Shown here in pieces: positions 8,571 to 15,799 of a stretch of DNA of 32,686 nt (position 1 is its first letter; each line of letters begins with the position of its first letter). The position numbers and the translations under genes were made by a program. Source of the stretch: Cryomorphaceae bacterium (lineage in GTDB: Bacteria; Bacteroidota; Bacteroidia; Flavobacteriales; Schleiferiaceae); the NCBI GenBank assembly GCA_021298655.1, contig JAJTFK010000014.1, positions 1-32,686 on the forward strand. The letters are read 5' to 3'. The notes below the pieces were generated by a model. It saw only the letters and a list, made by a program, of their open reading frames with translations. It was not told where the DNA came from and did not search any database.

Positions 8571-11500
8571 ATGAAAAAATTCCTACTCTTCCTTGCTGCG
8601 GCACTAACGACCTCGTCGTTTGCCCAAGTGAACTGGAAGTTTGAGCCCACGGACTACCGCGGTGCTTTTGCTCCAGCTCCGACCCCCATGTGGACCACCG
8701 GCTGGACCAACTGGGATCCGCAAACCACCGTGTATGCCGCGCCCACCGTTACGGTAGCGACCAACATCACGGCCAACACGACCTGGACTTCGAACAACGT
8801 GTACCTTTTGTCGGGCCCTATTTATGTTACCAACAATGCGGTACTGACGATTCAGCCTGGAACGGTGATCCGCGGAAACGCAGCAGCCGCAGGTTCAGCG
8901 CTCATCGTTACCAAAGGTGCGAAACTGATCGCTGCCGGTACGGCTTCTGCCCCCATCGTATTTACCTCGAGCGCTGCACCAGGCAGCCGCCAAATTGGCG
9001 ACTGGGGCGGCATCGTCCTGTTGGGTAAGGCGGCCAACAACCTTCCGGCCAATGCCGCTGCAGGAACGCCTGCTGGCATCGGCAACATTGAAGGGTTGCC
9101 CGTTTCGGCCAACTCGGAATACGGCGGTGGCGCAACCCCCGACGACAACGACAACAGCGGCGTGCTGAAGTACGTTCGCCTCGAATTCGGTGGCTACGCC
9201 TACCAAATTGATAAGGAAATCAACGGTTTCACGTTTGGCTCAGTAGGTGCCGGTACCGAAATCGACTACCTCCAAGCTTCGTTTGTCAACGACGACGCGT
9301 TTGAGTGGTTTGGTGGAACGGTCAACGCCAAGCACTTGGTGGCCTACCGTTGCTTGGACGACGATATGGACTGCGATTTCGGATTCCGCGGAAAGGTTCA
9401 GTTCGGACTCATCGTGCGCGATCCGAACATCGCGGACCAATCTTCAGGTTCAACCTCAGAAGGTTTTGAGTGCGACAACGACGGTAGCGGTTCAACGAAC
9501 ACGCCCAAGACGGCCGCCATGTTCTCGAACTTCACGGCCATCGGACCCCTTCGCGGCAACCCTTCAGCTACGATCAACAGCAAGTTTGAGCGCGCCCTTC
9601 GCCTTCGCCGCAACAGCGAAATGAAGATCCTCAACTCGATCTTTATGGACTGGAAGCGCGGTATCCACATCGACGGAACGGCTTCAGAAGCCCGTGCAAC
9701 CGAAGAGCTTCTTCGCTTTCGCAACAACATCATCGCTGGCTGCCAGCCTTCGAACAAAATCGTAACTACTTCGGCTACGTTCAATTCAAAGAAGTGGGTT
9801 GGTGACAACATGAACGACACGCTGGTTAGCGCTGCGGGCCTATTGGTGAGTCCCTACAACTACACGGCTCCGGACTACCGTCCCGCCGCCGGATCGCTTG
9901 CGTTGACGAACGTTGACTTCAACGACCAAGGCTTCCCGCAGTTCACGACGACGTCGTTCCGCGGTGCCTTTGCCCCCGCTCCAGAACCAATGTGGACCGA
10001 CTCGTGGACCAACTGGGATCCGGCCAACACGATTTACCCCGCTCCGACGGTAACGGTGGCTGCCAACATTACGGTTGACACGCGCTGGACGGCTAACAAC
10101 ACCTACCTCATCAGCGGCCCAATTTATGTGAACAACGGGGCGACCTTGACCATCGAGCCTGGAACGGTAGTTCGCGGCAACAAGACGGTAGCCGGTTCGG
10201 CCCTCATCATTACCAAAGGTTCGAAAATCGTCGCCAACGGCACGAAGACGGCCCCGATCGTGTTTACGTCAAGCGGCGGTGTGGGTAACCGCGCCATCGG
10301 TGACTGGGGTGGCCTGATCATCTTGGGTAAGGCCCAAAACAACCTTCCCGCCAACGCCGCTGCTGGAACGCCGGCTGGCATTGGTAACATCGAAGGACTG
10401 CCCGTATCAGCTGATTCGGAATACGGTGGCGGCGCAACCCCCAACGACAACGACAACAGCGGTGTCATTAAGTACGTGCGCATCGAATTCGGTGGCTACG
10501 CCTACCAAATCGACAAAGAAATCAACGGCCTTACGTTGGGTTCAGTGGGCCGCAACACGGTGATTGACTACGTGCAGACTTCGTACACGAACGACGACTC
10601 GTTTGAGTGGTTCGGTGGTACCGTAAACTGTAAGCACTTGGTAGCCTACCGCGGCCTAGATGACGACATGGACTGCGACTTCGGATACCGTGGTCAAAAC
10701 CAATTCGTTCTGATCGTTCGCGACCCGGCCATTGCCGACCAGTCTTCGGGTTCAACCTCTGAAGGTTTTGAGTGCGACAACGACGGCAGCGGTTCGACCA
10801 ACAACCCCAAAACCGCCGCTACGTTCTCGAACGTTACGGCTGTGGGCCCGCTTCGCGGCAACGTGAACGCCACGATCGACCCCAAGCACGAGCGCGCACT
10901 TCGCCTGCGCCGCAACAGCGAAATGAAGATCCACAACTCGATTTTCATGGACTTCAAAAAGGGCCTCTTCATTGACGGCGCAACGACTGAAGCCCAAGCT
11001 ACGAGCGGCAACCTGCTCTTCAAGAACAACATTCTTGCCGGCTACAAGCCCGCTCAAGGATTCTACAAGACGAGCGCGTCGTTCGACATCAAGACGTTCT
11101 TCGCAACCAACGCCAATGACTCTTTGGTTAGCTCGGCCAACATCTTGACGACTCCCTACAACTACACGGCACCGGACTACCGTCCTGCTGCGGGATCGGT
11201 TGCCTTGACTGGAGCCTCGTTCTCGGCTGCTCCTTTTGCCAACAACGTGGCCTGTGGCCTTGCCGCTCCTGCGGTAACTGGTTCTCTGACCGTGTGCCAA
11301 GGATCATCGACGACCTTGAGCGCTCCGGCTGGCTTCACCTACTTGTGGAGCACGGGGGCAACCACCCAGAGCATCAACGTAGCCACTGCGGGTACCTACA
11401 CGGTGACCATCACCGACGGTATCGGCTGTTCGAACAGCACCACCGCAACCGTGGTTGTTGAAGCACGTCCGACGGTAAGCGTTTCAGGTACGGCTACGGT

Positions 11501-12644
11501 ATGTGCCGGTCAAAGCGTTACGCTCACCGCCACCGGCGCCGCCACCTATGTGTGGAACAACGGTACGACCACCAACACCTTGACGCTGAGCCCCACGGCA
11601 ACGGCTACCTACACGGTAATCGGAACCAACGTAGCCGGCTGTGCCGACACCGCCACCTTCACGGTAACGGTAGACGCTGCTCCGACCATGACGGGTACTC
11701 CGACGATCACTGACGCAGGTTGCGGACTTTCGAACGGCTCCATCTCAGGGGTTACCGTGAACGGAACCGGCTTGACCTACAACTGGACCAACAGCGCCAA
11801 CGTAAGCGTAGGCACGACAGCCAACCTCAGCAACGTGCCCGCCGGCGTGTACAACCTCACGGCAACCAACGCCACGGGCTGTTCGGCGTCCTTTGGCCCC
11901 TACTCGATCGCTAACCCTTCAGCTCCGGCTGCAGCCAGCGTGACGGTAGTTGACTCGGTACTTTGTGCAGGCGAAACGATCCAGCTTACCGCCACCTCTT
12001 CGGTAACGGGCGCAACCTTTACGTGGAGCGGACCGAACTTCAGCGGCACCGGTGCCACGGTAACGATTGCGAATGCTACGGCGGCCAACGCCGGGGTGTA
12101 CTCGGTAACGGTTACGGCCAACGGCTGTACGAGCTCGGCTACGAGCAAGACGATTGTCGTCAACAACCTGCCCGCAGTAACCGTACTCGCCTTCAGCGAT
12201 ACGACCTGTGTGAACTACGCAGCGGTAACGCTTGCTGGCGCTCCAGCTGGCGGAACCTTTAGCGGCAACGGGGTAACCGGTGCAAGCTTTGACCCCGCTA
12301 CGGCTGGAACAGGTACCCACGTTATTACCTACAGCTACACGGACGCCAACGGCTGTGCCAACAGCGCTACCACAACCATCGTGGTTGACGCCTGTGTGGG
12401 CATGGACGAGTCCTCGCTCAACGCGATCCGGGTGTTCCCGAACCCGACCAACTCGGTAATCAATGTAGCGACGACCCGCGACGACCTCGCCGCCGTAGTC
12501 CTCACGAACAGCGTAGGCGAAGTTGTGGCTCGCTCGAACAGCACCCAGATCGACGCCACGCAGTTCGCCAACGGACTCTACTTCGTGACCGCCGTCTTCG
12601 CCGACGGCAGCACTTCGGTAGCCCGCGTTACGGTACTGAACTAA
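8571..12644 (+). CDS. Large secreted surface protein with duplicated beta-helix-like domain, Ig-like repeats and type IX sorting signal
   Basis: The product has 1357 residues. A signal peptide (MKKFLLFLAAALTTSSFAQ) sets the start at 8571. Residues about 29-462 and 463-885 are two tandem copies of one domain; both begin with [YF]RGAFAPAP.PMW and end with YNYTAPDYRPAAGS. Each copy contains IEPGTVVRG-like strands, GDWGG[IL][IV][IL]LGKA, and acidic patches (TPDDNDNSG, DDDMDCDFG, ECDNDGSGS), suggesting a calcium-binding right-handed beta-helix fold. Residues about 890-1270 are Ig/PKD-like and SprB-like repeats with regularly spaced cysteines. Residues about 1280-1357 form a type A sorting domain (VFPNPTNSVIN..LANGLY pattern), so it should be exported by the type IX system and attached to the cell surface. 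It follows a TonB-dependent receptor and may be its surface partner. Confidence 0.88.
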   Translation: MKKFLLFLAAALTTSSFAQVNWKFEPTDYRGAFAPAPTPMWTTGWTNWDPQTTVYAAPTVTVATNITANTTWTSNNVYLLSGPIYVTNNAVLTIQPGTVIRGNAAAAGSALIVTKGAKLIAAGTASAPIVFTSSAAPGSRQIGDWGGIVLLGKAANNLPANAAAGTPAGIGNIEGLPVSANSEYGGGATPDDNDNSGVLKYVRLEFGGYAYQIDKEINGFTFGSVGAGTEIDYLQASFVNDDAFEWFGGTVNAKHLVAYRCLDDDMDCDFGFRGKVQFGLIVRDPNIADQSSGSTSEGFECDNDGSGSTNTPKTAAMFSNFTAIGPLRGNPSATINSKFERALRLRRNSEMKILNSIFMDWKRGIHIDGTASEARATEELLRFRNNIIAGCQPSNKIVTTSATFNSKKWVGDNMNDTLVSAAGLLVSPYNYTAPDYRPAAGSLALTNVDFNDQGFPQFTTTSFRGAFAPAPEPMWTDSWTNWDPANTIYPAPTVTVAANITVDTRWTANNTYLISGPIYVNNGATLTIEPGTVVRGNKTVAGSALIITKGSKIVANGTKTAPIVFTSSGGVGNRAIGDWGGLIILGKAQNNLPANAAAGTPAGIGNIEGLPVSADSEYGGGATPNDNDNSGVIKYVRIEFGGYAYQIDKEINGLTLGSVGRNTVIDYVQTSYTNDDSFEWFGGTVNCKHLVAYRGLDDDMDCDFGYRGQNQFVLIVRDPAIADQSSGSTSEGFECDNDGSGSTNNPKTAATFSNVTAVGPLRGNVNATIDPKHERALRLRRNSEMKIHNSIFMDFKKGLFIDGATTEAQATSGNLLFKNNILAGYKPAQGFYKTSASFDIKTFFATNANDSLVSSANILTTPYNYTAPDYRPAAGSVALTGASFSAAPFANNVACGLAAPAVTGSLTVCQGSSTTLSAPAGFTYLWSTGATTQSINVATAGTYTVTITDGIGCSNSTTATVVVEARPTVSVSGTATVCAGQSVTLTATGAATYVWNNGTTTNTLTLSPTATATYTVIGTNVAGCADTATFTVTVDAAPTMTGTPTITDAGCGLSNGSISGVTVNGTGLTYNWTNSANVSVGTTANLSNVPAGVYNLTATNATGCSASFGPYSIANPSAPAAASVTVVDSVLCAGETIQLTATSSVTGATFTWSGPNFSGTGATVTIANATAANAGVYSVTVTANGCTSSATSKTIVVNNLPAVTVLAFSDTTCVNYAAVTLAGAPAGGTFSGNGVTGASFDPATAGTGTHVITYSYTDANGCANSATTTIVVDACVGMDESSLNAIRVFPNPTNSVINVATTRDDLAAVVLTNSVGEVVARSNSTQIDATQFANGLYFVTAVFADGSTSVARVTVLN
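8655..11228 (+). repeat. Tandem in-frame duplication within the surface-protein gene
   Basis: Copy 1 spans 8655-9956 and copy 2 about 9957-11228. The offset is 1302 bases, exactly 434 codons. The protein copies are very similar along their whole length, while the DNA differs at many third codon positions. This is therefore an old or diverged duplication, not an assembly duplication. Confidence 0.9.
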
Positions 12645-12668
12645 GCAGACCTCCCTCGGGAGTGAACG

Positions 12669-12697
12669 AGCCGCCTCCTTCGGGGGGCGGCTTTTTT
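12669..12697 (+). terminator. Intrinsic terminator after the surface-protein gene
   Basis: A 10-bp stem AGCCGCCTCC / GGGGGCGGCT (one G-T pair) closed by a TTCG tetraloop, followed by TTTTTT. It begins 25 bases after the stop codon. The T-run is on the plus strand only. Confidence 0.88.
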
Positions 12698-12741
12698 ATT
12701 TAGCGGATTGGTGTTCCCAGTACAGCGGGAAGTCGGTGCGT

Positions 12742-13749
12742 TCAGTCGCGCTCGCCCGACCAGCTGGCGGTCCACGCTGCGGCGCGCTTCGCTGTGGGCA
12801 AGGCCAAAACCAGCATCATCTTGACGACGGCCGCCTCGAGGATCATGCCGCCCGACTCCCACACTCCGCTCGCCTGGAGCACCTTGCCGGTGGCGTAGTT
12901 GGACGGACCCGACGACGCCGCACGGCACTGCGAAACGTGGGCCAGCGCCACGCCGGCATCGTGCGCCTCGCGCAGCAGTCCGGCAAGCCAAGGCCATGAG
13001 GGCGCGTTTCCGCTGCCCAAGGTGTGAAGGATTACCCCTTCGGCCCCGCTACCGAGGAGCATCGCCCTCAGGCTTGCCTCGGTCATTCCCGGGCTGAGGG
13101 TGGCAACCGCCACATTGGGGTTGAGGGCCGTTCGACGCCCCTGCGTCAGGTCAGGAGACCAAAGCCGCTTGCGGTGCAGCACAAGGTCCACGCCGCTTCG
13201 GCCGAGTTCGGGGTAGTTCGGGCTGTGAAACGCGTCAAACTGGCGCGCAGAATGCTTGTAGACGCGGTTTCCGCGAAACAAACGGTTATCAAAAAATACG
13301 GCCACTTCGCGCAGGAGGGGTCCGCCGTGGTCGCCCTGCAGCATGACGATCTCCAGGCTGGTCAAGAGGTTGTCGCGGCCGTCGCTGCGCAGCACGCCCA
13401 GGGGCACCTGGCTCCCGGTCAGCACCACGGGCTTGCCGAAGGCTCCGCCCAGCATAAAACTGAGCGCACTCGCGCTGTAGGCCATGGTGTCGGTGCCGTG
13501 CAGCACCACAAATCCGTCAAACTCCTCGCGGGCAGCCCAGAGGGCGTCGGCCATCGCGGTCCAATCCTCGGGGCCCATGTCGGACGAGTCCTTGGGCTGG
13601 CCCAGCGAACGGTATTCCACCTCGGCCTTAAGGCGAACCAGGTCGGGCACGTTGGCGCGCAGGGCGTCGGCGTGGAACGGAACCAGGCTTCCGTCGCGCT
13701 GGGCTACCATGCCAATGGTGCCGCCGGTGTAAAGGATCAGGAGTTTCAC
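12742..13749 (-). CDS. ansA: Type I L-asparaginase
   Basis: Hydrolyses L-asparagine to aspartate and ammonia. The 335 residues have no signal peptide, consistent with a cytoplasmic type I enzyme. Both catalytic threonine motifs are present: TGGTIG with T11 near the N terminus, and HGTDTM (residues 84-89) with T86/D87. The start is a GTG at 13749-13747 whose last two bases form part of the tatD stop (GTGA overlap of four bases); family alignment of the N terminus (KLLILYTGGTIGM) supports it. A longer open frame upstream runs into tatD and is not real. The overlap implies translational coupling with tatD. Confidence 0.93.
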   Translation of the reverse strand: MKLLILYTGGTIGMVAQRDGSLVPFHADALRANVPDLVRLKAEVEYRSLGQPKDSSDMGPEDWTAMADALWAAREEFDGFVVLHGTDTMAYSASALSFMLGGAFGKPVVLTGSQVPLGVLRSDGRDNLLTSLEIVMLQGDHGGPLLREVAVFFDNRLFRGNRVYKHSARQFDAFHSPNYPELGRSGVDLVLHRKRLWSPDLTQGRRTALNPNVAVATLSPGMTEASLRAMLLGSGAEGVILHTLGSGNAPSWPWLAGLLREAHDAGVALAHVSQCRAASSGPSNYATGKVLQASGVWESGGMILEAAVVKMMLVLALPTAKRAAAWTASWSGERD

Positions 13750-14519
13750 AGTCCGAAGATATGCCGTGCGTTGCGGGTGGTCACGTCGGCGACTTCGGCG
13801 AGCGGAATACCCAGCTCCGCCGCCAAATGCTCGGCCACGCGGCGCAGGTAGGCGCTCTCGTTGCGCTTGCCACGGAACGGAACGGGGGCCAAATACGGCG
13901 AATCGGTTTCGAGCACCACGCGGTCGAGGCCGGTTTCGCGCAGCACGTCGACCACCCCGGCCTTGGGGAAGGTGGCGACGCCCCCGATTCCGAGGTGAAG
14001 GCCCATGTCGATCAGTTCGGCGGCGATTTCGCGCGAGCCCGTGAAGCAGTGCAGCACGCCCCGCAGTCCCCTGCCCTTCCAAGCCCGCAGCACGTCCATG
14101 GTGGGGCCCCAGGCTTCGCGCACGTGCATGCTGAAGGGCTTGTCCCAGCGCAGGCACCACTCCAGCTGGCGCTCCAGTGCCGCCACCTGCCAGTCCAGCG
14201 TGGTTTTATCCCAGTAAAGGTCGAGTCCGAGTTCGCCCACAGCCACAAACGCTTCGGGAGTTGCCGTCCACAGCGCTTCGTATCGGTCGAGGACCTCGGT
14301 CCAGTCGGCGCCCACGTGGCAGGGATGCAGCCCGAGCATCAAGCGCACCGCCTCAGGGTACTGCGCCTGAAGGGCCAGCATTCGCGGCCAGCTTTCGTCG
14401 TCGACGTTGGGAATGAGCGCCATGCCCACGCCCGCTTGGCGCATGCGCGCGAACACCGCGGCCCGATCGGCGTCGAGCTGGGAATTATCCAGGTGCGTGT
14501 GGGTGTCGATCAGCTCCAT
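13746..14519 (-). CDS. tatD: TatD family metal-dependent deoxyribonuclease/hydrolase
   Basis: A 257-residue TIM-barrel amidohydrolase-like protein, close to the usual 255-265. The metal ligands expected for TatD are visible: H7 and H9 (DTHTHLD), E96 (VGELGLD), H132 (SMHVREA), H157 (LHCFTG) and D206 (ETDSPYL). Family members act as 3'-5' DNA exonucleases or DNA-repair/turnover nucleases. The ATG at 14519 (MELIDTHTHLD) is chosen over an upstream in-frame codon because the family starts here and a TACCTTTG motif lies four bases before it. It overlaps the asparaginase gene by four bases. Confidence 0.93.
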   Translation of the reverse strand: MELIDTHTHLDNSQLDADRAAVFARMRQAGVGMALIPNVDDESWPRMLALQAQYPEAVRLMLGLHPCHVGADWTEVLDRYEALWTATPEAFVAVGELGLDLYWDKTTLDWQVAALERQLEWCLRWDKPFSMHVREAWGPTMDVLRAWKGRGLRGVLHCFTGSREIAAELIDMGLHLGIGGVATFPKAGVVDVLRETGLDRVVLETDSPYLAPVPFRGKRNESAYLRRVAEHLAAELGIPLAEVADVTTRNARHIFGL

Positions 14520-14523
14520 ACCG

Positions 14524-14531
14524 CAAAGGTA
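14524..14531 (-). promoter_or_regulatory. -7 element of tatD-ansA
   Basis: Reads TACCTTTG on the minus strand, an exact consensus match with a four-base gap to the ATG at 14519. This suggests a leaderless or nearly leaderless transcript. Confidence 0.55.
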
Positions 14532-14554
14532 GACGGCCAATCAACCAGTTACTA

Positions 14555-14569
14555 GTAACTAGTTACTTG
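14555..14569. repeat. CTAG-containing palindromic repeat, copy A
   Basis: On the minus strand CAAGTAACTAGTTAC follows the sucB stop codon immediately. It includes the 12-bp palindrome GTAACTAGTTAC. The same 15 bases occur at 28736-28750, one base after another stop codon. A second overlapping palindrome, GTTACTAGTAAC, adjoins it. Confidence 0.6.
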
Positions 14570-15784
14570 CTAAAGGCCCAATCCCGCCTTCACGTCGCCG
14601 CCCATGAGCAGCTCGACCGGATTCTCGAGGGCCTCTTTGATGGCCACCAGGGTGCCAACCGACTCGCGTCCGTCGATGATTCGGTGGTCGTAGCTCATCG
14701 CCACATACATGATGGGGCGCACCACGATTTGGCCGTCGCGCACCACGGGGCGCTCGACGATGTTGTGCATGCCCAAAATTGCGCTCTGGGGCGGGTTGAT
14801 GATGGGCGTCGAAAGCATCGAGCCAAACACCCCGCCGTTGGTGATGGTGAAGCAGCCGCCGGTCATCTCGTCGACGCTAATCTTGCCGTCGCGGACCTTG
14901 GTTGCCAGGTCTTTGATGCCCATTTCGACGTCGGCGAAGCTCATTTTGTCGGCGTCGCGGAGCACGGGAACCATCAGGCCTTTCGGGCCGCTCACGGCCA
15001 CCGAAATGTCGGTCGTGTCGAACGAAATCATGTCGTCGCCGTCGATCATGCTGGCGACCGCCGGGAACATTTTGAGCGCACGCACCGAAGCCAAGGTGAA
15101 GAAGCTCATAAACCCAAGGCCCACGCCGTGCTTGGCGGCAAACGCGTCTTTGTACTCCTTGCGCAGGTCCATGATGGGCTTCATGTCGACCTCGTTGAAG
15201 GTGGTCAGCATCGCCGTTTCGTTTTTCACACTCACCAAGCGGGTCGCAAGCTTGCGGCGCAGCGCGCTCATGCGCGTGCGCGTTTCCCCGCGGCCAGCGG
15301 CGCTGGCCGAACTGCCCATCGCCACCTTGGCGTTCACCGCGTCTTCCTTGGTGATGCGGCCGTCCTTCCCGGTTCCGGAAACCTGGCTGGCGTCCATGCC
15401 CTTCTCGGCAAGAATTTTCTTAGCGGCCGGCGAAGCCGTCCCCGTAGCGTAGGTCGCCGCGGGCGCGGATGCCGGAGCGGCCGCCGCAACCGGCATCGGA
15501 TTCGGCGCGCTGGCCGCGGCCGGCTTCGCCCCGCCTTCGGGGGCGGCAGCCGACGTATCGATGCGGCAGACCACCTGGCCCACGGCCACGGTGGTTCCGG
15601 GCTCCACCAAAATCTCGATGACGCCGGCGGCCTCGGCGGGCAGCTCCAGCGTGGCCTTGTCGGAATCCACCTCGGCAATCGCCTGGTCCTTCTCGACGTA
15701 GTCGCCGGTGCTCACCAACCAGGTGGCGATTTCAACTTCGCTAATCGATTCGCCCGGAGAGGGCACCTTCATATCAAGGATCAT
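14570..15784 (-). CDS. sucB: 2-oxoglutarate dehydrogenase E2, dihydrolipoamide succinyltransferase
   Basis: Transfers the succinyl group from lipoamide to CoA in the TCA-cycle 2-oxoglutarate dehydrogenase complex. The 404 residues contain one lipoyl domain (residues 1-77, lipoylated K43 in DSDKAT), an Ala/Pro-rich linker, a peripheral-subunit binding domain (about 120-156, ASPAAKKILAEKG..GRITKEDA), and the catalytic acetyltransferase-like domain (about 170-404) with H367 and D371 in HRIIDG. A single lipoyl domain and the sequence identify it as the succinyl form. It begins 15 bases after sucA and is in one operon with it. The E3 (dihydrolipoamide dehydrogenase) gene is not in this window. Confidence 0.97.
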   Translation of the reverse strand: MILDMKVPSPGESISEVEIATWLVSTGDYVEKDQAIAEVDSDKATLELPAEAAGVIEILVEPGTTVAVGQVVCRIDTSAAAPEGGAKPAAASAPNPMPVAAAAPASAPAATYATGTASPAAKKILAEKGMDASQVSGTGKDGRITKEDAVNAKVAMGSSASAAGRGETRTRMSALRRKLATRLVSVKNETAMLTTFNEVDMKPIMDLRKEYKDAFAAKHGVGLGFMSFFTLASVRALKMFPAVASMIDGDDMISFDTTDISVAVSGPKGLMVPVLRDADKMSFADVEMGIKDLATKVRDGKISVDEMTGGCFTITNGGVFGSMLSTPIINPPQSAILGMHNIVERPVVRDGQIVVRPIMYVAMSYDHRIIDGRESVGTLVAIKEALENPVELLMGGDVKAGLGL

Positions 15785-15799
15785 GGTTCGAGGGGGATT

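Noticed and set aside
8655-11228. Possible assembly artefact producing the duplicated domain
   Set aside because: The copies differ at many silent and some amino-acid positions, so they are not a collapsed or duplicated read segment.
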